From: Lachnospiraceae bacterium GAM79
GTDB taxonomy: Bacteria > Bacillota > Clostridia > Lachnospirales > Lachnospiraceae
Assembly: GCA_003584705.1 (NCBI GenBank)
Contig: AP018536.1
Location: 2,852,001-2,916,000 of the forward strand
Direction of reading: 5' to 3'
Length of the DNA: 64,000 nt
Shown here in pieces: positions 1-7,402 of this stretch. Position 1 is the stretch's first letter; every line of letters begins with the position of its first letter. Position numbers and translations under genes: made by a program. A model generated the notes under the pieces. That model did not search any database, was not told the DNA's origin, and saw only the letters and a program-made list of their open reading frames with translations.

Positions 1-956
1 CCCGCCGCCAATTTGTATTTTTTATATTGCTTCACTGCGAAATGGTCGGGGCTGCGTTCTTCCAAATCGGCAAAGAGTAGATCAACGGGGCTTTGGTATT
101 CCTCGTCGTCCTCGCGTGCTTCGCTTGCATTGATAAGTTCAAGCAGCGTTGTAAAGTTCATTTCCTCGGCGGGGGCTTCATACCAAATATAGCCGATCAA
201 CGCGCAATATAATAATCTCTCGGCTTTCACCCAAAAATCTTCCGCGCTTTTTTCTCCCTCGCCTTTGGTATTCACGATAAGGGTATTGACAACCTTTAAC
301 ACGTCCTTTTCGCTGCGGATATAGACAAACGGGTTATAGTGCATACTTTTCCGAAAGTTTATCGTATTCAGTACCTTAATGCGGTAGCCTGCCCGTTGCA
401 GCAGCTTTCCGCACTCGATTAGGACGGTGCCTTTCGGGTCTGTCAAGACGTAGGAAGAATGAAGCTGCATTAAATTAGGCTTTACAAAAAACCTTGTTTT
501 TCCGCTGCCGCTGCCGCCGATCACCACAACGTTTTTATTTCTCGCGTATTTCGGCTGCTTCGGGCGGCTGTTCATGGTAAGCCGTTCGGTCTGCGTCAAA
601 ATGATGTTGTTCTGAAAATCCGGGTCGATGTAGGGCTTTATATCTTCGGCGTTGCCCCATCGGGCGCTGCCGTATTCTGCGCCCTTGCGGTATTTCTTCG
701 CGTTTTTCCCTTTGACATAGACAATCAGACGGATAACCACCGCGCCGACAATGCCGATAAGTAAATCCAGCGGGTGAACGCTCGGCAAGGCATTTGAAAA
801 CGCTTCGGAAAATCCCTGTGTGATATTGAGTATCTTTTCGGAAATATCCGCGCCGGGGGCAAGCCGCGCCGCTTGTCCGACTTTATCAAAGAGATAGACA
901 AAGAACACATACGGGATATTCGGGATTATCAGCTTTTTGTAGTTCATCTGCTTCAT
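1..956 (-). CDS. VirD4/TraG-type conjugative coupling protein (N-terminal part)
   Basis: This is the coupling ATPase that brings the relaxosome to a type IV secretion channel in the membrane. The reading frame opens at an ATG at 956 and runs off the left edge, so only about 318 residues are visible. Two hydrophobic segments (about residues 11-25 and 64-80) precede a Walker A motif GGSGSGKT at 147-154, followed by SSYVLTDPKGT, the usual VirD4 arrangement. The start overlaps the stop of the PcfB-like gene by 4 bp, which suggests translational coupling. The gene order coupling protein, PcfB-like, winged-helix protein is that of Tn1549-like conjugative transposons (family knowledge). Cargo and resistance genes would lie to the left, outside the window. 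Confidence 0.9.
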   Translation of the reverse strand, partial: MKQMNYKKLIIPNIPYVFFVYLFDKVGQAARLAPGADISEKILNITQGFSEAFSNALPSVHPLDLLIGIVGAVVIRLIVYVKGKNAKKYRKGAEYGSARWGNAEDIKPYIDPDFQNNIILTQTERLTMNSRPKQPKYARNKNVVVIGGSGSGKTRFFVKPNLMQLHSSYVLTDPKGTVLIECGKLLQRAGYRIKVLNTINFRKSMHYNPFVYIRSEKDVLKVVNTLIVNTKGEGEKSAEDFWVKAERLLYCALIGYIWYEAPAEEMNFTTLLELINASEAREDDEEYQSPVDLLFADLEERSPDHFAVKQYKKYKLAA

Positions 957-1426
957 ATCTCGCGCCCCCTGTCTATTTTCTTTACCTTGTCGCGGGCGGC
1001 GTTAAGCTGCTTCGCCTTGTCCTTTGCTGCGGCAAGGGCTTTGCGGATAGAGGGCTTTTTGTCCCTGTTCAGCTTCTTTGCGGAAAACTCTTGAAATGCT
1101 GCGGTCATAACGTCCGCGTCCCTGCCTTTGAAAAACACAAGGTAACGGGTCTGTTCGCCCTTAACCTTTTTCAGCGAAAAATCTATGTTGTATTTCTTCG
1201 CGGTACTCTCAAAGGCTTTGATATTGCTGTCGGTGATCTCGATGTTGGAAACACCCGCATTTTGCTTCATAAGCTGCCGCATAGTCTGTTTCCCATGCGG
1301 GGCTTTGCTTTTCTGCTCCAAAAACTTCTTGATTGCTTTCTGCAACGCCTGTTCGGTAAGCCTTGCCGCGCCTTTTCCCACGTTGACGGATAGGGCAATC
1401 GTTTTTTGGGTTACTTCCTCCTGCAA
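953..1426 (-). CDS. PcfB-like conjugation accessory protein (DUF3801)
   Basis: A 157-residue, lysine-rich, predicted cytoplasmic protein with no membrane segment. It resembles the PcfB/DUF3801 family, which is encoded directly upstream of VirD4-type coupling proteins in Gram-positive conjugative elements. In the plasmid pCF10, PcfB works with the relaxase as an accessory factor at the coupling protein (family knowledge). The first 110 residues hold the conserved part, around TEQALQKAIKKFLEQ and TRYLVFFKGRDADVM. The C-terminal 45 residues are highly basic and may bind nucleic acid (inference). It lies between the winged-helix gene (36 bp upstream) and the coupling protein (4 bp overlap), so the three genes probably share one transcript. 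Confidence 0.8.
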   Translation of the reverse strand: MQEEVTQKTIALSVNVGKGAARLTEQALQKAIKKFLEQKSKAPHGKQTMRQLMKQNAGVSNIEITDSNIKAFESTAKKYNIDFSLKKVKGEQTRYLVFFKGRDADVMTAAFQEFSAKKLNRDKKPSIRKALAAAKDKAKQLNAARDKVKKIDRGREI

Positions 1427-1462
1427 GGTATCAACTCCTTTCCCGGTAAACTGCGGCTATGC

Positions 1463-2371
1463 TCATTTGCTGCCGTAAAAGTCGTGATTGACAAGGGCGG
1501 TATAGTAGCTGTCAATGGTACTCGGCGCGTTGAACAGCACCGCTTTAAGATACTGCTTGATGTTGCGGATTTTGGTTGTGTTCTCCCTCATGCAATCCAA
1601 AACAAACTCAACGTGGCTGCTATTCAGCTTCATAAACTTTGATTTGACAAGTTCGGCGGGGTAGTCGTCCCCGGCGATACGGATTGTCTTTCGGGCTGTG
1701 CAGACGGTTTCCAGCATGATTTCTACAATCTCGTCCAAACGGTCTTTATCCATTTTGGGGTCTTGAATGAGAATGTCATAGTCGATGTTGTCTTTGATAA
1801 TTTCCCGATAAATCTCTATTGCGCTGTTTGTTTTCGCTTCCGTTCTTTTCCTTTCCGGCGGCGTAGCCGCTTCGTCCTGCTCATAAGGCAAGGGATTTAG
1901 GGAATGGAAAGGAATGGAATGGGTACTTGATAAATCAGTAATTGATTGTTCTTTACTTGATATATCTTTATTTAATTGCGTTGGATTTTCCAACGTAGGT
2001 TTTTCCTGCGTAGGTTTTTCCAACGTTGGATTATCCAATGTTGGATTTTCCAATGTAGGTAAATCCGATGTAGGCGGCTGCGGCTGCTCATATATGACAT
2101 AATCCGCACCGCGCAAACGTCCTTTCTCGTCGCGTTCCCGGCTGCGGACGATATATCCGGCTTTTTCAAGTTCTTTGACCGCTTCGCGGATTGCGTCGAT
2201 CTTCTCGCGGTTGATGTGAGATAAGCCCGCAAGGGTATAATCCCAATCTTCGGGTAAGGACAGCATTTGCGAAAGCAAGCCTTTTGCCTTTAAGGTGAGT
2301 TCCTTATTGCGCAAGTGGTGGTTGCTCATAACGGTATAGCCCGTATTTCTCTCAACTCGGAAAACTGCCAT
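1463..2371 (-). CDS. Winged-helix DUF6017 protein, candidate replication initiator of the conjugative element
   Basis: A 302-residue protein. The first 95 residues (with YTVMSNHHLRNKELTLKAKG and a helix-turn-helix-like KIDAIREAVKELEKAGYIVR) match the N-terminal winged-helix segment of replication-initiator-like proteins of Tn1549-type elements. Residues about 195-300 correspond to the DUF6017 region. Between them is a low-complexity linker of PTLEN/PTQEK pentapeptides written as 15-bp DNA repeats (see 1981-2070). It is the first gene inside the element end and probably heads the transfer operon. A role in element replication or in transfer-gene control is inferred from position and fold. No enzymatic motif is visible. 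Confidence 0.75.
   Translation of the reverse strand: MAVFRVERNTGYTVMSNHHLRNKELTLKAKGLLSQMLSLPEDWDYTLAGLSHINREKIDAIREAVKELEKAGYIVRSRERDEKGRLRGADYVIYEQPQPPTSDLPTLENPTLDNPTLEKPTQEKPTLENPTQLNKDISSKEQSITDLSSTHSIPFHSLNPLPYEQDEAATPPERKRTEAKTNSAIEIYREIIKDNIDYDILIQDPKMDKDRLDEIVEIMLETVCTARKTIRIAGDDYPAELVKSKFMKLNSSHVEFVLDCMRENTTKIRNIKQYLKAVLFNAPSTIDSYYTALVNHDFYGSK
1981..2070. repeat. Six in-frame 15-bp tandem repeats inside the DUF6017 gene
   Basis: Six 15-bp units stand in exact register on the plus strand, with the pattern TTGGATTTTCCAACG or TAGGTTTTTCCAACG. Several unit junctions form 10-bp palindromes such as CCAACGTTGG. They encode the repeated pentapeptide of the protein linker. RepA_N plasmids carry their origin as repeats inside the rep coding sequence (established for pAD1 and pSK41), so these could be iteron-like binding sites. 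That reading is inference. Confidence 0.85.
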
Positions 2372-2533
2372 TTTTTATCACTTCCTTTCTCGGTTTGCGT
2401 GGAATATTAGAAAGCCGTTTTTGGCGGTTTTGGTATTGCAGTATGCCTTTGCCGTTTTTTGCGTCTGAAAAGCCTTGTATTGCAAGGGCTTTTTCGCGCC
2501 TAACGTTCCACGTTACCGCCTGCTTTTGGGCAT

Positions 2534-2563
2534 AAAAAAACCGCAACTCTTTTCAAGCTGCGG
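2534..2563 (-). terminator. Intrinsic terminator at the element end
   Basis: On the minus strand, CCGCAGCT and AGTTGCGG form an 8-bp stem with one G-U pair around a 7-nt loop, followed by seven T. It lies 160 bp upstream of the DUF6017 gene and would stop host or terminal transcripts from entering the element. Confidence 0.65.
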
Positions 2564-2581
2564 TATGCCAATATGCAGAAA

Positions 2582-2612
2582 GGGACGCTATCGGTCTGAT
2601 AACGCCCCTTTT
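2582..2612 (+). terminator. Plus-strand hairpin with T run
   Basis: GGGACGCTATC (2582-2592) pairs imperfectly with GATAACGCCCC (2598-2608) and is followed by TTTT. It is a plausible weak terminator next to the minus-strand terminator at 2534. No plus-strand gene lies upstream of it in the window. The element boundary with the chromosome is probably just to the right (about 2620-2730), but I could not identify att repeats. Confidence 0.45.
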
Positions 2613-2725
2613 GCTCGGTTATTCAGTTGTAACCTGTTTGCCCGCCGTCCATAAACGCGATGATTTAAGGCTTTTTGCTTGTTTTCTTATCTCACCGCGC
2701 TTAAGCAGACATTTGTTTTTCTGGG

Positions 2726-2990
2726 CTCATTAGCGAACGAATATCCTGCGAAGCAGGATGTAGAGCGCGATAGCGCAGATTCGTGAGCTCATGATATAAT
2801 GAGCGCAAGAGAGCCAACATGCTTGCATGATTGGCGAACGGCGAAGTTGATCATGATAGTTGCGAAGCAACGTTAAGCACCGAAGGTGCGAATCATGATA
2901 TAATGAAGCAAAATCACTTGCGTGCAAGTGTGATTTTGCGAAATGCATTGAGTGAGCTGTGCTCACGATATAATGAAATGTAAGATTCAG
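2726..2990. repeat. Mosaic of mini-hairpins and GATATAATGA units
   Basis: A 265-bp gene-free stretch made of short perfect palindromes: ATCCTGCGAAGCAGGAT (2743-2759), GTTGCGAAGCAAC, CACCGAAGGTG, CACTTGCGTGCAAGTG, GTGAGCTGTGCTCAC. They are broken up by three copies of GATATAATGA at about 2793, 2896 and 2966. Each copy contains a TATAAT -10-like box, and the last lies 25 bp before the HAD gene start. A 25-bp segment at 2792-2816 recurs exactly, inverted, at 12331-12355, and a 34-bp segment near 2835 recurs there with two mismatches. It is a dispersed intergenic repeat, possibly a promoter source for the HAD gene. Confidence 0.75.
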
Positions 2991-2998
2991 GAGGCACT

Positions 2999-3793
2999 AT
3001 GATCAAACTTATTGCAACCGATATTGACGGCACGCTATTGAAGGACGGCACTCTGATGCTGGATCCTGAATACATGACCGTCATTGAAAAGCTGATTGCA
3101 AAAGGCATCCGTTTCGTTGCCTGTTCCGGCAGACAATTTATCAGTGAGCGGAAGCTTTTTGCTCCCATCCGCGACAAGCTCCTCTATATCACCGACGGCG
3201 GTACCGTGGTCCGCACACCGAAGGAAATTTTAAAGGTGCATACCTTACCCAAAGAGATCTGGCACGGCATGTGTGAGACAGTCCGGAATGAATTACCGGA
3301 CTGCGATTATTTTATTGCCACACCGGATTATTGCCTGGCGGAAGATGCTGGAAGCCGGATGTTCCGGTGGCTTACGGATTCCTACGGATATGACATCCGG
3401 GAATCTGCCGATCTTATGAAAACGCCCGTGGACAATGTGATCAAGTTCACTGTATATCATCCTTCCGCCTGTGAAGAAATGTGTGCACCTGTCTTCACTC
3501 CCACCTGGCAGTCCCGGGCGAAGCTTGCTTCTGCCGGAAAAGAATGGGTGGACTGCAATCCCCTTGGGGTAAATAAGGGGTCTGCGATCCGTTTTCTCCA
3601 GGAATATTTGGGGATTGCGCCAGATGAGACCTGTACCTTTGGAGACAATCTGAACGACATCGAAATGCTGCAAAGCGCCGGAATGAGCTATGCTGTTTCC
3701 AATGCAAGAGAGGAAGTCATTGCCGCTGCAAGGGATACCTGTGCGCCCTATTGGGAAAACGGAGTGTTGCAGGTGTTGAAAACTTTTTTATAA
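2999..3793 (+). CDS. HAD-superfamily Cof-type phosphatase
   Basis: A 264-residue cytoplasmic HAD hydrolase of the Cof (IIB cap) type. Such enzymes usually dephosphorylate sugar phosphates or phosphorylated cofactors; the substrate cannot be told here. The nucleophile motif DIDGTL is at residues 8-13, the motif II serine is in CSGR, the conserved lysine is in the region of VNKGSAI, and the acidic motif GDNLNDIEM is near 219-227. The start follows CAGGAGGCAC. It is the first chromosomal gene after the conjugative element and its hairpin spacer, and it has no operon partner. Codon use looks like the rest of the chromosome. Confidence 0.85.
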   Translation: MIKLIATDIDGTLLKDGTLMLDPEYMTVIEKLIAKGIRFVACSGRQFISERKLFAPIRDKLLYITDGGTVVRTPKEILKVHTLPKEIWHGMCETVRNELPDCDYFIATPDYCLAEDAGSRMFRWLTDSYGYDIRESADLMKTPVDNVIKFTVYHPSACEEMCAPVFTPTWQSRAKLASAGKEWVDCNPLGVNKGSAIRFLQEYLGIAPDETCTFGDNLNDIEMLQSAGMSYAVSNAREEVIAAARDTCAPYWENGVLQVLKTFL

Positions 3794-3871
3794 ATTCCCC
3801 GGGGCATTCCGAAAGTAAACGCTTGACACTGCTACGATAAAGCACTATAGTAAACAGGTAAATAGAATATC

Positions 3872-3970
3872 CGCTAGGGGAGCACATCGCTGAGATTGAA
3901 GTGCCGCCGTCAAGGCTCCGCTTCTAACCCTCACTACTTGAACCGGGTAATACCGGCGTAAGGAAGCACA
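3872..3970 (+). ncRNA. TPP riboswitch (THI element)
   Basis: The aptamer signature is complete. GGGGAGC opens the P1/P2 region, CTGAGATTGAA follows, then AACCCTCACTACTTGAACC and GGGTAATACCGGCGTAAGGAAGC close it. These match the conserved CUGAGA and ACC...UUGAACC...GGUAAUACC blocks of TPP riboswitches. It precedes thiT by about 75 nt and should repress it when thiamine pyrophosphate is plentiful. Confidence 0.95.
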
Positions 3971-3972
3971 TT

Positions 3973-4043
3973 ATTCATACAGAGAGTTTATCTGTATGAA
4001 TACGATGTTGTCCCTCCTCGCACACACGAAGGAGGATTTTTTT
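3973..4043 (+). promoter_or_regulatory. Riboswitch expression platform: two hairpins, the second covering the thiT ribosome site
   Basis: An 11-bp perfect stem, ATTCATACAGA (3973-3983) with TCTGTATGAAT (3991-4001), follows the aptamer. Next, CCTCCT (4013-4018) can pair with AGGAGG (4030-4035), the thiT Shine-Dalgarno, and a run of seven T follows at 4037. The second hairpin could hide the ribosome site, end transcription, or both. Confidence 0.7.
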
Positions 4044-4766
4044 ATGTTGTACACTGCTGTTACCAATGACTGGGGAGAGACTACTTATATCCCCACTACC
4101 CTGGGAAATGTCCTGTTGGTGATCATTCTGGCCGCACTGTTGGCGGCCGCTGTTTTATTTGCCCGCATGCAGATGAAAAAGACTGCGGCAGCTCCCGCTT
4201 CTTCCGATGGTGATTCCAGGATGAAGCACGGCAAGCTCACCGTGAAACAGCTGGCATTCTGTGCCATGGCCATTGCCCTGGGAACCGTTCTTTCCAATAT
4301 CAAATTGTTCCATTTTCCTACCGGCGGCTCCATTACTTTGCTTTCCATGCTGGTGATCTGCCTGCCCGGCTACTGGTTCGGTCTGGGTGCCGGTATTGCC
4401 ACAGGTGTAGCCTACGGTGTCCTGCAGCTGCTCATAGATCCCTATGTATTATATCCCCTGCAGCTGGTGGTAGACTATCTTCTTGCTTTCGGCGCTCTGG
4501 GACTGTCCGGTCTCTTCTCCAATGCGAAGCTAGGACTGATCAAGGGATATATTGCCGGGGTTCTTGGAAGATATGTGTTTGCCGTGATCTCCGGATGGAT
4601 CTTCTTCGGCTACTATGCCTGGGAAGGCTGGGATCCCCTGCCTTACTCCCTCGCCTACAATGCTATCTATATCTTCTCTGAAGCAGCCATAACTCTGGTA
4701 ATTTTAAGCGCTAAGCCGGTACGGAATTTGTTTGCGAAATTGAAAGACATGGCTTTGAACGACTAA
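4044..4766 (+). CDS. thiT: ThiT, thiamine-specific ECF transporter S component
   Basis: The membrane substrate-binding subunit that captures thiamine and works with a shared ECF ATPase/EcfT module (not in this window). Of the 240 residues, the last 180 form the six-helix ThiT fold, with LTVKQLAFCAMAIALGTVLS as the first helix and the aromatic/acidic stretch YYAWEGWDPLPYS near the end. An extra N-terminal helix (about residues 17-40) precedes the core, so the protein is longer than typical ThiT (about 190). The ATG at 4044 follows AAGGAGG; an in-frame ATG at 3996 lies inside a regulatory hairpin and is rejected. The riboswitch upstream supports thiamine as the substrate. Its stop codon is 1 bp from the large repeat. 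Confidence 0.9.
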   Translation: MLYTAVTNDWGETTYIPTTLGNVLLVIILAALLAAAVLFARMQMKKTAAAPASSDGDSRMKHGKLTVKQLAFCAMAIALGTVLSNIKLFHFPTGGSITLLSMLVICLPGYWFGLGAGIATGVAYGVLQLLIDPYVLYPLQLVVDYLLAFGALGLSGLFSNAKLGLIKGYIAGVLGRYVFAVISGWIFFGYYAWEGWDPLPYSLAYNAIYIFSEAAITLVILSAKPVRNLFAKLKDMALND

Positions 4767-4767
4767 A

Positions 4768-5280
4768 TAGAAAGTTAGTTAAATACATTGGCAAAATCCA
4801 CGAACTCCCGGAGCATGCGATACACATGTCTCGATGTAAGGTCTCCGGATGTGAATTTTCTACGAAAAGTGATGAGTAGTTCTCGTCATGACGGGGCCGC
4901 CTACAGTCGACATCCATGTCGACAATCGGCTGACGCGGACATCATGTCCGCTTTCCCCCTGCCTTTCAGCACTTTTCTAGAAAATATCAACATCCTCCGA
5001 CAAACATCTTCGACATGGCACCGCATACGCCGGGAGTTCTGCGTTTTGGAAAGCTTTCAAAAAACCAGTAGCCCCGGCTGGGTATAAGAATAAGCAGTGC
5101 CGTAAGCAGACGTCGGTACCATAGCGTCCCAAGGGACGCATTGCGGTCGTATTATGACCGCTTATGTACCGCTACGCTCTGCGACAGGAGCGCATCGTAC
5201 TAAAGTACGAGCGTGCCGCGTTTCTTATACCTTGCCAAGGGCTACGGGGATTTGATAGCATTTCTTTACTAACTTTCCAT
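4768..5280. repeat. Large modular hairpin repeat, copy A
   Basis: A 513-bp element with terminal inverted repeats TAGAAAGTTAGTTAA and (right end, reversed) ATGGAAAGTTAGTAAAG. Bases 4801-5280 recur inverted at 22098-22578 with about six substitutions and one length change. Module 1 (4801-5050) is a long imperfect hairpin: each arm begins GAACTCCCGG and contains ATTTTCTA.GAAAAGTG. Its centre carries nested palindromes (GTCGACATCCATGTCGAC, GCGGACATCATGTCCGC). Module 2 (about 5058-5260) is a second hairpin closed by GTAGCCC and GGTATAAGAA arms. The element fills the gap between convergent thiT and sfsA and supplies the sfsA stop codon. No transposase is inside it. Confidence 0.85.
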
Positions 5281-5926
5281 CTATCTTCAGCCAGTCTCTA
5301 CCCACCCTGCATGGCAAAAACAACACCTTCACCCCAGCGGCTTCGGCTTCCGCCAGAGCGGTACCAAATTCCGGCTGCATTTCCACATAAGGACGTACTT
5401 CCGTCACTCCTTCCATCTGAATCACAAAGGCAACCACACATTCATATCCTTCCTGTCTCGCTGCGGCCAGTTCCCGCAGATGCTTCACCCCACGCTCCGT
5501 GGGTGCATCGGGAAAATAGCCGATGCCGTTGATCTCCAGAGTACAGCCTTTCACTTCCATGAGTATTTTGTGCTCCCCTTTTTCCAGATAGAAATCAATG
5601 CGGGAATTTCCATAGGTATACTCCGGTCTGACCACATCATAGTCCTGCGCCTCCAGCCATTCCTTCACGACCTTATTCGGTGCCTGACTGTCAATGTTGA
5701 TCCAGCCGATCCTGTCTTTATAAACAGCCACCAGGTCATACAATGTCTTTCTTGCCGGATTATCCGACTGTTCCAGACGCACCGCTGCCCCAGGGAGCAA
5801 AAGCTCCCTGCATCTTCCGGTATTTTTCACATGCACCGTCTCCGCTTTCCCTGCAATCTCCACATGGGCAATAAACCGGTTGGGACGGTCAATGAATTTT
5901 CCCTCTACGATCTTTCCATACTTCAT
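5225..5926 (-). CDS. sfsA: SfsA family protein (sugar fermentation stimulation homolog)
   Basis: A 233-residue protein of the SfsA family, described as a DNA-binding or nuclease-like protein affecting maltose metabolism in E. coli. Its molecular role in clostridia is not settled. The conserved core is present: RFIAHVEIAG, VHVKNTGRCRELLLPG, SRIDFYLE with KILMEVKGCTLE, and FPDAPTERGVKHLREL, which resemble a restriction-nuclease-like fold. The start follows AGGAAA. The last 17 residues (GKLVKKCYQIPVALGKV) and the stop codon lie within the large repeat, so the native C-terminus has been replaced or extended by the element. Homologs usually end shortly after a PVP-like segment (recollection). Confidence 0.88.
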   Translation of the reverse strand: MKYGKIVEGKFIDRPNRFIAHVEIAGKAETVHVKNTGRCRELLLPGAAVRLEQSDNPARKTLYDLVAVYKDRIGWINIDSQAPNKVVKEWLEAQDYDVVRPEYTYGNSRIDFYLEKGEHKILMEVKGCTLEINGIGYFPDAPTERGVKHLRELAAARQEGYECVVAFVIQMEGVTEVRPYVEMQPEFGTALAEAEAAGVKVLFLPCRVGRDWLKIDGKLVKKCYQIPVALGKV

Positions 5927-6048
5927 GTAAAATTTCCTATCCTTAACTCTATCCGCTCCCAGACTTTCGACACTGCTTTACGCCCCCAATTGCCAAGACT
6001 CTGCGGCATTTCCCGAGGTCTCCCGCGACCGTCCGCCACATGCTCATT

Positions 6049-7398
6049 CTATCCGCACTCGCCGTTCCGCATAGACTTCACTAGCAGCGGCACCTCGAAC
6101 AACAGCATCACGATCCATCCGACCATATTGGCCCAGGCCAGGCTGGCAAATTCCATCTGTAACAGACGGATCATTACAAATACTGCCACAACTCTGCCGA
6201 ACATATTCATAAATGTGCTGTACAATGTCACTTTCAGATCACCAATACCACGGAAGAATCCCTGCACACCATTGGTCAATCCCGGCAGAATATACATCCA
6301 GGAGATCAGATGCAGATAACTGATACCCAGAGATACCACCTGTGCATCCCCGTCCTCGGCGAACAATGTCATGATCTGCGGAGCCAGTCCCCAGATTACA
6401 CAGAACAATCCGATGGAATAGACCAGTTCGATCAAAAGACCTGTCTGGAATCCCTTCTTCATCCGCTCCTTATGCCCTGCACCCTTGTTCTGTGCCAGAA
6501 AAGTCGTCATGGCATGTCCGATATTCTGCTGTGGTGTATAGGCAAAATCATCCACTCGGTTCACTGCGGTAAATGCCGCCATGACCGCAACACCCTGCGT
6601 ATTGACCACAGACTGTATGATCAGTTTTCCCAGCTGCAGACATACCTGCTGCATGGCACTGGTACTGCCGTAGCTGACTGTCTTGCCCAGCAGGCTCTTA
6701 TCGAATACCCACCACTTTTTCCCAAGACATAAAAGAGGAATCTTTTTCTTAATATATATACCGCACAGCAGGCAACAAAGTCCCTCGCTGCACACTGTGG
6801 CAATGGCACTTCCCGCCACACCCCAGCGCAGTACCACAACAAAAAACAGATCTCCGAAGATATTCAGGAAAGCACTGGTCACCAGAAAATACAGCGGCGT
6901 CTTGCTGTCTCCCAGCGCCCGCATGGTATTTGCCAGAAAATTATACATGAATGTAAAGATCAGGCCCATGAAAATGATCCTAAGATATGCCGCAGCTTCG
7001 GGTATGGCTGTCTCCGGCACCCGAATGAGACGAAGCACCGGATTCGCCAGAAGAAGCATCAACAGTGAAAACACTACGGAAAACCCGCAGCCAGCTAACA
7101 TCGTCGTACTGATCTGTCTGGATAAAGTATCATAATCCTTCGCTCCGTACTGGGAGCTCATCAACACACTGGCTCCCATGCACATCCCGCTGATCAACAG
7201 GATTGCGATATTCATAATAGGAGTGGAAGTTCCCACTGCCGCCAGTGCCTGTTCTCCTACATATTTTCCCACAATGACGGAGTCCGCTGCATTGTAGGTC
7301 AGCTGAAACAGATTCCCCAGTACCAACGGGATTGTAAAAGATACTAAGGGTAACAGTATCTTTCCCTGGGTCATGTCGTGTTTCTCTATCGTACTCAT
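6049..7398 (-). CDS. MATE family efflux transporter
   Basis: A 449-residue polytopic membrane protein of the MATE family, expected to exchange Na+ or H+ for organic cations, drugs or metabolites. Two homologous halves of six helices are visible. The N-terminal motifs MTQGKILLPLVSFTIPLVLG and NAADSVIVGKYVGEQALAAVG are typical of the DinF/NorM-like branch. Its ribosome site (AAAGGA) sits in the last codons of the anti-sigma-like gene 4 bp upstream, so it is the third gene of a sigma / anti-sigma-like / MATE operon. This order suggests that export is induced through the ECF sigma factor (inference). The substrate is unknown. Confidence 0.92.
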   Translation of the reverse strand: MSTIEKHDMTQGKILLPLVSFTIPLVLGNLFQLTYNAADSVIVGKYVGEQALAAVGTSTPIMNIAILLISGMCMGASVLMSSQYGAKDYDTLSRQISTTMLAGCGFSVVFSLLMLLLANPVLRLIRVPETAIPEAAAYLRIIFMGLIFTFMYNFLANTMRALGDSKTPLYFLVTSAFLNIFGDLFFVVVLRWGVAGSAIATVCSEGLCCLLCGIYIKKKIPLLCLGKKWWVFDKSLLGKTVSYGSTSAMQQVCLQLGKLIIQSVVNTQGVAVMAAFTAVNRVDDFAYTPQQNIGHAMTTFLAQNKGAGHKERMKKGFQTGLLIELVYSIGLFCVIWGLAPQIMTLFAEDGDAQVVSLGISYLHLISWMYILPGLTNGVQGFFRGIGDLKVTLYSTFMNMFGRVVAVFVMIRLLQMEFASLAWANMVGWIVMLLFEVPLLVKSMRNGECG

Positions 7399-7402
7399 TG
7401 CT

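Noticed and set aside
1981..2070. Possible CRISPR array
   Set aside because: The 15-bp units are contiguous with no spacers and lie in frame within a coding sequence.
2352..2546. A 64-codon minus-strand frame upstream of the DUF6017 gene
   Set aside because: It overlaps the DUF6017 start and runs through the intrinsic terminator at 2534; no ribosome site.
2372..2998. Exact attachment site of the conjugative element
   Set aside because: No direct repeat or known target gene could be seen on one side only; the junction is left as an estimate near 2620-2730.
4801..5280. Group II intron or transposase remnant
   Set aside because: No reverse transcriptase, no domain V-like hairpin, and no coding remnants in any frame; only nested palindromes.
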